Positions 8,381-16,062 of a DNA stretch of 64,000 bases are shown one piece after another. The notes under the pieces were generated by a model, which searched no databases, had not been told where the DNA came from, and saw nothing but the letters and a program-made list of their open reading frames with translations. A program made the position numbers and the translations under genes. Source of the stretch: Acidicapsa ligni (lineage in GTDB: Bacteria > Acidobacteriota > Terriglobia > Terriglobales > Acidobacteriaceae); assembly GCF_025685655.1 (NCBI RefSeq), contig NZ_JAGSYG010000005.1, positions 1 through 64,000 on the forward strand, read 5' to 3'. Within the stretch, counting starts at the first letter, position 1, and each line of letters opens with the position of its first letter.

Positions 8381-8590
8381 TCACGATGTAGCAGTCGAAA
8401 TCCTTGCCGCACCTAGCAAAGCTTCAACCCGCATGCTCTGAACAATCGCAGGATGTCTCTCCGCCAACACACGCATTACCTGCCCCTTGATTGAGTCGTC
8501 GTGACAAACAGATTGCGCGGGGCAGTCAGCGCAATCGATCCGCGAACGGGGCGAAGCACAGTCAGTCAAAGATTCGTGAAATGGTTTCAC
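8381..8590 (-). CDS. Cysteine mini-protein resembling the Fe-S motif of FNR
   Basis: This 69-residue product starts at a GTG with AGGAG nine bases upstream. Its cysteines fall at 11, 20, 23 and 29. The C20-x2-C23-x5-C29 string (CADCPAQSVC) has the same spacing and even the same residue numbers as the oxygen-sensing [4Fe-4S] ligands of E. coli FNR (CQDCSISQLC). The protein ends soon after in a helical segment (VMRVLAERHPAIVQSMRVEALLGAA) with neither the cyclic-nucleotide-like domain nor the helix-turn-helix. It could be a stand-alone cluster-binding sensor or partner of the Crp/Fnr regulator at 8767-9471, or simply a small zinc or Fe-S protein. A Crp/Fnr-type palindrome sits 45 bp upstream. 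Function is inference. Confidence 0.7.
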   Translation of the reverse strand: MKPFHESLTDCASPRSRIDCADCPAQSVCHDDSIKGQVMRVLAERHPAIVQSMRVEALLGAARISTATS

Positions 8591-8634
8591 AATATTCTCC
8601 TGAACTAAGTCTCTTCCTCGTCGGCACTGATCGC

Positions 8635-8650
8635 TGTGATGCTCATCACA
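8635..8650. promoter_or_regulatory. Crp/Fnr-type operator upstream of the mini-protein operon
   Basis: TGTGATGCTCATCACA fits TGTGA-N6-TCACA with extended symmetry (mismatch only at the central two bases). Its centre is about 52 bp from the GTG start at 8590 on the minus strand, a distance that would suit class II activation. It differs from the site at 9730-9745 only in the two central bases, so both probably bind the same regulator, most likely the product of 8767-9471. Confidence 0.75.
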
Positions 8651-8766
8651 GCTTTGTTGCTGTAGGAAGAAAGCCTAAGGAGATAGGGCTGTCGGCTTGA
8701 ATCTGAATCGCCCAACGTGCCGAGGCGATCCCTGTGAAGTTGCTATAAAAATCTATAAATCGGCTG

Positions 8767-9471
8767 CTAGACCGAAAGCTTTTCCAGCAGCTCTGGAGCA
8801 GTAATCAAGATGGAAGATCCTCGCATCTGAATCAGGCTTTCCTTTTTAAAGCGAGTCAACATCCTCGTGACAGTCTCGCGAGATGTGCCGACCAGATTGG
8901 CGAGTTCCTCATGCGTGAGAGCCATGGTGAAGCGCATCTCGGCCTTGCCACAGGAAGCAGCCGTTTTTCCCCAATCGAGCAACACTCCCGCCAGCCGGCC
9001 CGCAGCCGATCCGGATAGAGCCAGGCGACGCGCATCGAAGAATGCAGCTTTGTAGTCCTCCGATAAGACCTTCGCAGCATGTAAACTTCCTTGCCCGTGT
9101 TTCTCAAGAAAGTGGAGGAAGTCCTCTCGCGGTATATTTTTAATCTGTGTAGGCTCAAGCGTCTCAGCGGTTACTTCATACCTGGTTCCGGAGATCACCG
9201 CGCCGAGACCGAGCACATCTCCAGGCATCGCTATCTTCAGGATCAGAGTCTTACCTTCGCGCGAAGTGCAGAATAGTTTGACCTGGCCCGTACAAAGGAC
9301 AAAGACTCCGTTGCCTTTGTCGTTCTCCTGAAACAGAGTTGTCCCTTTGGGGTAGTTTGCTTCTATCCCCATGGTCGCGTAATCAGCAAGCGCGGGCTCG
9401 TCTAAGTTGCAAAACATGCGTAGGGAGCGATGCTCACAGTTTGCGCAATCTAGTAGAGGACGGTTAGGCAT
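8767..9471 (-). CDS. Crp/Fnr-family transcriptional regulator with N-terminal cysteines
   Basis: A 234-residue regulator with a cyclic-nucleotide-binding-like sensory domain (about 30-145, KGTTLFQENDKGNGVFVLCTGQVKLF), a dimerisation helix, and a C-terminal winged helix (about 165-225). The recognition helix contains SRETVTRML, the R-E-x3-R pattern of Crp-like proteins that read TGTGA half-sites. The N-terminus carries C9-x2-C12-x8-C21, similar to but longer-spaced than the FNR [4Fe-4S] motif, so a redox or oxygen-sensing cluster is possible; C61/C69-region cysteines could add a fourth ligand. The ATG at 9471 follows GAGG and is preferred to 9495. Matching palindromes lie on both sides, before the mini-protein operon and before the cytochrome operon. 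Confidence 0.9.
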   Translation of the reverse strand: MPNRPLLDCANCEHRSLRMFCNLDEPALADYATMGIEANYPKGTTLFQENDKGNGVFVLCTGQVKLFCTSREGKTLILKIAMPGDVLGLGAVISGTRYEVTAETLEPTQIKNIPREDFLHFLEKHGQGSLHAAKVLSEDYKAAFFDARRLALSGSAAGRLAGVLLDWGKTAASCGKAEMRFTMALTHEELANLVGTSRETVTRMLTRFKKESLIQMRGSSILITAPELLEKLSV

Positions 9472-9856
9472 GAGGTTGCCTCGACTGCAAATCAAATTCT
9501 ATCTTGATTGCTTAAATATATACCGTGCGAGTACTAAGCGTAATAACGAGTGCATAATCCCTCTATTTGGGACTATGCCGATTGGGAGAACCGTTCTCGT
9601 ATCGATTCTTGGCGCAAGTTTCTATCTAACCGGCACAGAGCTCCCTCTGTCGGCAATAGCTGCCACACCACTCTTCAATCACTTACTGATAAATCAAGAT
9701 CAATCCTACGCAAGGGATGGTGAGACAACTGTGATGGCCATCACAACAGTTTTTTGAGAATCACTTCTAACCTTCACATAGCAATGAGTGCAGCATAGAA
9801 GTTCAAACGAAATGACAACTGAGGAGCGGATGACGCTCACAGCAGGGTGCTTGTAG
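9472..9856. other. Divergent regulatory region between regulator and cytochrome operon
   Basis: This 385-bp spacer separates the Crp/Fnr gene from the porin-cytochrome operon. It contains the perfect palindrome at 9730-9745 and an A+T-rich stretch near 9500-9540 that may hold the regulator promoter. A short open frame with a hydrophobic start (from 9575) runs through the palindrome; it has no convincing ribosome-binding site and is not called as a gene. Confidence 0.6.
9730..9745. promoter_or_regulatory. Perfect Crp/Fnr-type palindrome upstream of the cytochrome operon
   Basis: TGTGATGGCCATCACA is a perfect 16-bp palindrome that matches the Crp consensus TGTGA-N6-TCACA exactly. It lies 111 bp before the decaheme cytochrome start. 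The recognition helix of the neighbouring regulator (SRETVTR) is of the type that reads TGTGA. Together with the near-identical site at 8635-8650 it defines a candidate regulon. Confidence 0.8.
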
Positions 9857-10810
9857 ATGAGACATTGGCTCAAAGGCTTGGCGATGGCAGGAGTACTTCT
9901 CTGCGTGTGGCAGTCGCATGTGGTCGATGCAGGCGCCGAGGCCAATCAGCACTCTCATTTAAAAGATCCACCGCTCAGTACGAATCTTCAGAGTAATCCC
10001 GCCGACTATGTTGGCTCCGAAACCTGCGCCACTTGCCACACGGAAGAGTCAAAGAAATTCGACTCGAATCCCCACGCTAAATTGTCGCTGGAGCACGCCG
10101 GCAAAGGCGTGACATGCGAAAGTTGCCACGGCGCTGGTAAAGCTCACGTGGAGTCCGGCGGAGACAAGACTAAGATCTTCAGCCCAGCAACTGCCTCAGC
10201 CAAACAGGTAGATGCAACGTGCCTCGGCTGTCACGAAAGCGCGCATCCCAACTTTGAGCGATCTGAACATGGCAAGGCCAAGGTTAGTTGCGTCAGTTGT
10301 CACAGCGTTCATGCAAGCCAGGAGCCAGAGCACTTACTTAAAGTGGCTCAACCTCAGCTATGCTTCCAGTGCCATACCGACATCAAGCCACAATTCTCCA
10401 TGCCCTTCCACCACAAGGTTGGCGAGGGCCTGATGAAGTGTTCCGACTGCCATGATCCGCATGGAACGTTCCAAAGCAAGCAGCTCCGAAGCACCGCAGA
10501 TCAGAACGCAATTTGCACCAAGTGTCATACAGAGACTGCGGGGCCCTTCGTCTATGAACATCCTGTTGTGAAAGTGGAGGGCTGCATCTCCTGTCATTCA
10601 CCGCACGGCTCAGAAAATCCGCGACTGTTGAATGTAAGCAACGTGAACACACTTTGTCTGCAGTGCCATTCGGCGACTAACACTGCTGCATTCCCTCATG
10701 CTGTTTCCCCAACTGGCCCTGTTCACAATCAATCTGCGCAATATGTGGCTTGCACCAATTGCCATACACAAATTCACGGCTCCAACGCCAGCAACATCTA
10801 CTTCAAATAG
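9857..10810 (+). CDS. Decaheme c-type cytochrome, MtrA/DmsE family
   Basis: This 317-residue periplasmic cytochrome has an N-terminal signal peptide (about 1-25, ending VVDAGAEA) and exactly ten CxxCH haem-binding motifs: CATCH, CESCH, CLGCH, CVSCH, CFQCH, CSDCH, CTKCH, CISCH, CLQCH and CTNCH. Ten haems in about 300 residues is the hallmark of MtrA/DmsE/PioA electron-conduit proteins, which insert into an outer-membrane barrel. The next gene, 27 bp on, encodes such a barrel. The role would be to carry electrons between the periplasm and the cell exterior. The alternative, a DMSO-reductase accessory cytochrome (DmsE), is less likely because no dmsA/dmsB genes are nearby. Regulation by the palindrome at 9730-9745 is probable. 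Confidence 0.93.
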   Translation: MRHWLKGLAMAGVLLCVWQSHVVDAGAEANQHSHLKDPPLSTNLQSNPADYVGSETCATCHTEESKKFDSNPHAKLSLEHAGKGVTCESCHGAGKAHVESGGDKTKIFSPATASAKQVDATCLGCHESAHPNFERSEHGKAKVSCVSCHSVHASQEPEHLLKVAQPQLCFQCHTDIKPQFSMPFHHKVGEGLMKCSDCHDPHGTFQSKQLRSTADQNAICTKCHTETAGPFVYEHPVVKVEGCISCHSPHGSENPRLLNVSNVNTLCLQCHSATNTAAFPHAVSPTGPVHNQSAQYVACTNCHTQIHGSNASNIYFK

Positions 10811-10837
10811 CTTCAGGAATGGGCGGGTGAGATCAAG

Positions 10838-13183
10838 ATGACACGTGTTCACTCGATTGAGGCATGCACAGGATCGGCCCTTGGCGTTTCCGCTCGGATT
10901 GCAACAATCTTCGGGCTGGCTTCGTTGATGCTTATATCCAGCTCTGCTGCTCAAGTTGCCAGTCCTGTAACTCTGGCTGTGAATGCTCCTGCGCAGGCAA
11001 CCAATTCCGTAAGCATCAAGACGAGAGATATGACCGTGATGGATGGCTATGCCGTTCACCAATCATTTGATCTTGGCGGGCACATTGCCAACACTGTAGG
11101 CAGCGGCTCCATGTATGACACGCTGGTCAATCTCCAGTCGGGCCCACGTATTTTGAATCACACGCTGGAGATGCACGCACTGCCCACATCCAAACACACG
11201 TTGTACGACACACTGTTTGAAGGCAGTACCGGATACGGTGGCGACCCAAATAATTTCACCACTCTCCGTATGTCGAAAGGAAAGCTTTACGATTTTCAAG
11301 GAATCTTCCGGCGCGATCGTCAGTACTTCGACTACGATCTGCTTGGCAATCCACTCGTTCCCCTGGGAGTCGTATCCAACGGCTACACCTTCCCGCAAGT
11401 TGAGAACGCTACTCATCTCTTCAACACCGTTCGGCGTATGACAGATACGACCCTGACGATTCTTCCGATTTCAAAGCTGAGTTTTCGAGTAGGCTACTCG
11501 CAGAATATCAATCAGGGGCCAAGTTATAGCTCTATCCACATGGGTACCGAGGGTTTGCTCTTTCAGAACTGGCGCAACAGCACAGATACATGGCTGGGCG
11601 GCGTTGACTGGAAGCCCTTTCCACGTACGACCTTTACCTTTGAAGAGCATGTGACGCACTATAAGGGCGATACCAATTGGCAACTCGCTGGGTTGGATCT
11701 ACAACTCTCGAATGGCGTCCCCGCTAGCCTTGGTTTCGACAACGTCATTGCACCCGCTGGCACGAAAGCGACAAGCCCCTGTGGCGCCAATCCCGCGATC
11801 CTGAGCAGTACAACCACACCTGCAACCGCCAATCCATGCGAAAACGGTTATCTGCAATATTCACGTTCCGAGCCAACGCGCACACTTTTCCCAACCGAGG
11901 AGTTTCGCTTTCAGAGCGCATCCTTGAAAAATATCCAGATGAACGGCCGCGTACTCTACACCGGCGCAAACAGCAGCCTGGCCAACTACCAGGAATACTT
12001 CAACGGACTGGAAAGCAGGACAACCGAACGGGCCTCCACTACAACTGGAAGTGCCAGTACCAGGCGCATCAATACATCGGTAGACTATGGCATTGAATGG
12101 AATGCCTCAAAGACAATCAGTCTTTCCGATCAGTATGACTTCCAGAACTTTCGTCAACCGGGGACTGGATATCTTTCCGAGGTCGATCAACTTGGCGCTT
12201 CGATGCTGGTGGCTCCTGGAGCAGCAGGCGCTCCAGCGATCACTACCGCTAACAATTTTCTCGGTCAGAAAACGCAGACAAATACTCTCACCGCTGCATG
12301 GCAAGCCTCTGGCTGGGCCGAACTCTCGATCGGCTATCGCTATCGTGCACGCAATATAGGCTTCGTACAATCCGTCGCTACCGATGCTTTGCCAACTGGT
12401 CGGGACTACACCTTTGATATCCACGAACAAGGCGCATTATTCGGCTTAGTCCTGCGGCCAATCCGAGAGTGGAGAGTTAACGTCACATTCGAACAAGGCT
12501 GGGCCGACGCTGCATATGTACAAACCAGTCCACGTCAATTCCAGCACTATATTGTTCGCACGACCTACAAGCCGAAGAGTTGGGCAAGCTTCTCCGGCAC
12601 GTTCAACGATCTTGAAAAGCGCGACAACGTCACGTTAGTGAACTACCTCGCGCACACGCGTAGCATCTCGGGATCCGCTTCCCTGGCACCGAACGAACAC
12701 GTTGGAGTCGATATCGGTTATGGGTATATCGATGTGTTCTCGCAGTCGGTGAACTGCTTCGATGACAGCGTAGCGCCCGTCGGTGCAACACCGATGCCAA
12801 TCGGTGTGGACTGTGGCAATGCCGTCAATACTTCAACCGCTACCTCCGCTTACTACGGCAACAGCTACTACGATGCACCATCACAATATGGATCGGCTGC
12901 TATTGTGCTGACTCCCATCAAACGATTCCGATCCAGCTTCGGCTATCGCGTGAGTGCGGTTGGCGGTAAGACGGAGCAACTCAATCCATTACAAGTACCC
13001 GGCTCGCTGCAATCCCGGTACCAGTCTCCCTATGGCAGTGTGGCCTGGACACTTACCCCTGCATGGACGTTCAAAGGCGATTACAACTACTACGGCTATG
13101 GCGAACAATCATCTGTGGGACCAACAGCGCCACGCAACTTTCACGGCAACATCTACACCATTGGAGTTCACTATGCGTACTAA
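10838..13183 (+). CDS. MtrB/PioB-like outer-membrane beta-barrel for the decaheme cytochrome
   Basis: A 781-residue protein with an N-terminal secretory region (hydrophobic around residues 25-40, ending SSAAQVA) followed by alternating aromatic/polar strands through to the C-terminus, which ends HYAY as expected for an outer-membrane barrel. Its size matches MtrB/PioB sheath proteins (about 700-800 residues). It directly follows the decaheme cytochrome, which supports assignment as its sheath. The CxxC found near the N-terminus of Shewanella MtrB is absent. The last 11 bp overlap the start of the monoheme cytochrome gene, suggesting translational coupling. Similarity to named MtrB could not be tested here, so this is family-level inference from fold and position. 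Confidence 0.7.
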   Translation: MTRVHSIEACTGSALGVSARIATIFGLASLMLISSSAAQVASPVTLAVNAPAQATNSVSIKTRDMTVMDGYAVHQSFDLGGHIANTVGSGSMYDTLVNLQSGPRILNHTLEMHALPTSKHTLYDTLFEGSTGYGGDPNNFTTLRMSKGKLYDFQGIFRRDRQYFDYDLLGNPLVPLGVVSNGYTFPQVENATHLFNTVRRMTDTTLTILPISKLSFRVGYSQNINQGPSYSSIHMGTEGLLFQNWRNSTDTWLGGVDWKPFPRTTFTFEEHVTHYKGDTNWQLAGLDLQLSNGVPASLGFDNVIAPAGTKATSPCGANPAILSSTTTPATANPCENGYLQYSRSEPTRTLFPTEEFRFQSASLKNIQMNGRVLYTGANSSLANYQEYFNGLESRTTERASTTTGSASTRRINTSVDYGIEWNASKTISLSDQYDFQNFRQPGTGYLSEVDQLGASMLVAPGAAGAPAITTANNFLGQKTQTNTLTAAWQASGWAELSIGYRYRARNIGFVQSVATDALPTGRDYTFDIHEQGALFGLVLRPIREWRVNVTFEQGWADAAYVQTSPRQFQHYIVRTTYKPKSWASFSGTFNDLEKRDNVTLVNYLAHTRSISGSASLAPNEHVGVDIGYGYIDVFSQSVNCFDDSVAPVGATPMPIGVDCGNAVNTSTATSAYYGNSYYDAPSQYGSAAIVLTPIKRFRSSFGYRVSAVGGKTEQLNPLQVPGSLQSRYQSPYGSVAWTLTPAWTFKGDYNYYGYGEQSSVGPTAPRNFHGNIYTIGVHYAY

Positions 13184-13556
13184 CATTCAGATACTGGATA
13201 CCGTTGTAAGTACACAAAAGAGAGTTATAAACATCCCCATGCAAGCTGTGAAGGTTATGACCATCTGCCTGATGTTAGGAGCAACTGTGCCTATGTTCGC
13301 TCAGGCTTCGGGAGCAAGCACGTACACCGCTAAGTGCCAGATGTGTCATGGCGCTGACGGAATGGGAAACACGCCCGCAGGCAAGGCAATGAAAGCAATC
13401 CCATTCAACGATCCTCAGATCCTCAATCAATCGGACGCGGACCTTATTGCCGCCACCAAGAATGGCAAAGGAAAAATGCCCGCATATAGCGGTAAGCTTT
13501 CTGACGGAGATATCAAGTCGGTAATTGCCTACGTTCATACTTTGCAGAAGAAATAG
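13173..13556 (+). CDS. Monoheme class I cytochrome c
   Basis: The 127-residue product has a long basic N-region and a hydrophobic signal segment (MTICLMLGATVPMFAQA region). The mature part carries one haem motif, CQMCHGADGMGN, and a likely distal Met ligand in GKGKMPAYSGKLS, the layout of small class I cytochromes. The ATG at 13173 overlaps the barrel gene by 11 bp and has GGAG eight bases upstream; an internal ATG at 13239 would give a more standard signal peptide but lacks a clear ribosome-binding site. It probably shuttles electrons in the periplasm between the membrane NapC-like protein encoded next and the decaheme cytochrome. Confidence 0.9.
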   Translation: MRTNIQILDTVVSTQKRVINIPMQAVKVMTICLMLGATVPMFAQASGASTYTAKCQMCHGADGMGNTPAGKAMKAIPFNDPQILNQSDADLIAATKNGKGKMPAYSGKLSDGDIKSVIAYVHTLQKK

Positions 13557-13559
13557 CGA

Positions 13560-15005
13560 TTGGACAAAGCGGACATGACTCTCTTGAGCAACTTCAGCAA
13601 GAACTGGCTCAGGCCAGCCTTGTTCTTCGGCAACAACCCAATAAGCCTTGTCGGTGGCGCTATTACCAGCGCCTCCGCCATGACCCTCATTGGTTTTTGG
13701 ATCGTGGCAGTTGCCGGTCATGGCGGCTCAAATAATCCCTACCTGGGCATTATTTTCGACCTCTGCCTGCCCGCAATCTTCATATTTGGACTGCTACTTA
13801 TTCCAATCGGCATATGGTTCCGACGCCGTCACTTGAAGGCCACCAATCAACTGCCCTCGATATTTCCCAAGGTTGATTTCGCTGATCCTGTCTTTCGTCA
13901 CGGAATAGACTTCGTGATCATTGCGACGTTTATCAACTTCATCATCGTAGGTACCGCGAGTTATCGCGGAGTCGCGTACATGGATACGCCCAGTTTTTGC
14001 GGCCAGACCTGTCACGTAATGAAGCCGGAGTTCAGCGCTTATCATTTCGCGCCACACGCTGGCGTAGCTTGTACGGACTGTCACGTTGCGCCCGGCGTGC
14101 CCGGATACATCCATGCGAAGGTTAATGGCACCAAGCAGCTACTGATGGTGATCCTGCACAACTATCCGCGGCCCATCATGGCAGATGGCAAGGTTCCTGC
14201 CGCGCGCGATACCTGCGTCAATTGTCATAACCCTGAGCGACTCTCTACCGATAAGCTGCTTGTCAAATCCACGTATGCAGACGACGAGAAAAATTCGATC
14301 ACACGCTCGTTAGTGCTGATGCATATCGGTGGACGAAATCAGTTTGGCAACTTGAGCGGGATTCACGGAGCCCACTTGAGTCATATTGAATACGTATCTA
14401 CAGACGCAACAAATCAGACCATTCCCTGGGTAAGCAAAAAGAACGAGGATGGTTCGGTGACTGAGTTCATCTCCACCGATTCAAAAGCAGCAGTCACTGG
14501 CCAGAAGCATGTGATGGATTGCATCGACTGCCACAACCGCGCCGCTCATTCCTTTGAGACACCAGAGGAGGCTCTGAATAAAGATATGGCTCTTGGCTCT
14601 CCAAGTGCATCCCTTCCATTCGCTCACAAGCAAGGGCTCGCGCTGATCAAGGCGAGTTATGCGTCGGAAGAAGAAGCGAACAAAAAAATCACTTCAGGAT
14701 TCGAAGATTTCTATCGTTCTCAGTACCCGCTTATCTGGAACAGCCAGCGTACACAAATTGATCAGGGCGCAAAGGCATTGGCTGGTATTTATGGGAGAAA
14801 TGTCTTTCCTTTTATGAAGGTTGGCTGGGGTGCACATCCAAATAACCTCGGCCACAATGACTATCCCGGATGCTTCCGTTGCCATGACGGCAATCACAAT
14901 ACCAAGGTAGGGAAGAGCATTACCAATGACTGCTCCATGTGTCACAACCTGCTGGCCGTAGACGAGCCAAGTCCAAAGCTTCTCACGGAGATGGGTATGC
15001 AGTAG
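13560..15005 (+). CDS. NapC/NirT/CymA-like membrane multiheme cytochrome (quinol dehydrogenase)
   Basis: This 481-residue protein begins with transmembrane segments (around 28-50, 62-84 and 115-133), then a periplasmic part with five CxxCH motifs (CTDCH, CVNCH, CIDCH, CFRCH, CSMCH) plus one CxxxCH (CGQTCH) at about residue 147. The first two motifs, with HVMKPEFSAY between them, resemble the NapC/NrfH/CymA family, which takes electrons from quinol. With up to six haems and an extra N-terminal membrane region it is larger than classical NapC (about 200 residues). The start is TTG at 13560, three bases after the previous stop; an ATG at 13575 is the alternative. It would supply electrons to the monoheme and decaheme cytochromes upstream. 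Confidence 0.85.
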   Translation: MDKADMTLLSNFSKNWLRPALFFGNNPISLVGGAITSASAMTLIGFWIVAVAGHGGSNNPYLGIIFDLCLPAIFIFGLLLIPIGIWFRRRHLKATNQLPSIFPKVDFADPVFRHGIDFVIIATFINFIIVGTASYRGVAYMDTPSFCGQTCHVMKPEFSAYHFAPHAGVACTDCHVAPGVPGYIHAKVNGTKQLLMVILHNYPRPIMADGKVPAARDTCVNCHNPERLSTDKLLVKSTYADDEKNSITRSLVLMHIGGRNQFGNLSGIHGAHLSHIEYVSTDATNQTIPWVSKKNEDGSVTEFISTDSKAAVTGQKHVMDCIDCHNRAAHSFETPEEALNKDMALGSPSASLPFAHKQGLALIKASYASEEEANKKITSGFEDFYRSQYPLIWNSQRTQIDQGAKALAGIYGRNVFPFMKVGWGAHPNNLGHNDYPGCFRCHDGNHNTKVGKSITNDCSMCHNLLAVDEPSPKLLTEMGMQ

Positions 15006-15070
15006 CTTCGTTCGAAGAACCGAAAAGTAAGACGCTTTCTGTCATGCAAAACGCACGGCAGAATTGCAGC

Positions 15071-15997
15071 CTATAGTGACGGGTTCGAGCGCGGCTGCTT
15101 CCAAAAATGCGGATGCATACTGAGGCGGCGCTTAACTCCCGGCGTAAGTTTTGCTTCCATCATGCCCAGCCGATAACCCAGAACCTTCAGCCCAGTACGA
15201 ATGACTGCCGATGGCATCTGTTTGGGATCTTTTTGCCAGAGATAGCGTAATTCTGAAATCACAAAACGTTTGCCTTCGCCCGTGGCTCGCCCAAACTTTT
15301 CCAGCAGCCAGCCTTCGCGACTATGCAAAACTCCGATATCAAAACTTCGAGCAAAGTCCTGCTTCCAGGAGTAGGCATGCGAATGATAAACACAAGCGTC
15401 CGCCACATAGGCCAGCTTATAGTCGGCAGATAGCAGATGCGCCGCTGTGATAGTGTCCTCGCCAAAAATCACGGTCGAAGGAAATCCACCAACCTGCATC
15501 AATGCCGAACGCCGATAGGCTGCAAACGAATTCGATATAAATATCGTCTTGATTCCCAAACGTCCGCGGCTGGTCAAATCCCGCAGATCCGGGCTGGCCG
15601 GATAGTTGAACTCACGCGTATGCGCCTCAATTGCGCCCGCGTCGGGCCGTGGCAGCTGCCGCCCGTAAGCCACGCCCACCGCTGGATTTTCAAAAGCGGC
15701 CAGCAGCTTTGTTACCGCGTCCGATGTCGCCAGCACCGCATCTTGCGTGAGATACACAAGAATCTCTGCCGAGGGAAGCATCGTAGCCGCGCGCTGCCGC
15801 GTCCCTCCATGATTGAACTCCGAGCGCGCAATCGTTACGACTGAAAAACCAGCCATGCGCGCCAACTCCACCGTGCCGTCAGTCGATTCCGAATCGAGAA
15901 TCAGCACCTGCTCCGGCCGTACAGAAGCGAGCAGCGCCTGTGAGAAAAGAGGCCAGTCTTTTGCGGCGTTCAGAGTCGGTATGATTACGTTGAACAT
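15071..15997 (-). CDS. Family 2 glycosyltransferase (rhamnosyltransferase-like)
   Basis: A 308-residue GT-A glycosyltransferase. The N-terminus has the GT2 pattern VIIPTLNAAKDW, then LILDSESTDGTVE for nucleotide-sugar binding, and FGEDTITAAHLL as the likely metal/acceptor region. The combination of FNHGGTRQRAA and ISNSFAAYRRSALMQVGGFP is characteristic of rhamnosyltransferase-type enzymes of O-antigen and capsule loci. It is the last gene of the minus-strand polysaccharide locus, 65 bp after the upstream glycosyltransferase. Donor and acceptor sugars are not deducible. Confidence 0.85.
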   Translation of the reverse strand: MFNVIIPTLNAAKDWPLFSQALLASVRPEQVLILDSESTDGTVELARMAGFSVVTIARSEFNHGGTRQRAATMLPSAEILVYLTQDAVLATSDAVTKLLAAFENPAVGVAYGRQLPRPDAGAIEAHTREFNYPASPDLRDLTSRGRLGIKTIFISNSFAAYRRSALMQVGGFPSTVIFGEDTITAAHLLSADYKLAYVADACVYHSHAYSWKQDFARSFDIGVLHSREGWLLEKFGRATGEGKRFVISELRYLWQKDPKQMPSAVIRTGLKVLGYRLGMMEAKLTPGVKRRLSMHPHFWKQPRSNPSL

Positions 15998-16062
15998 GCT
16001 TCCTTAGTTTATCAATGCTCAAGCCCGCAACAGGTTGATTCTGCAACCCTCTTCGCCTGCAG

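Noticed and set aside
9575..9757. Short frame starting MPIGRTVLVSILGAS with a signal-like segment
   Set aside because: It runs through the regulatory palindrome at 9730-9745 and has no convincing ribosome-binding site. Possible, but not supportable.
9857..10810. Interpretation as a nitrite reductase-type (NrfA) cytochrome
   Set aside because: There are ten CxxCH motifs and no CxxCK haem site, and the size is about 317 residues. This fits MtrA/DmsE, not pentahaem NrfA.
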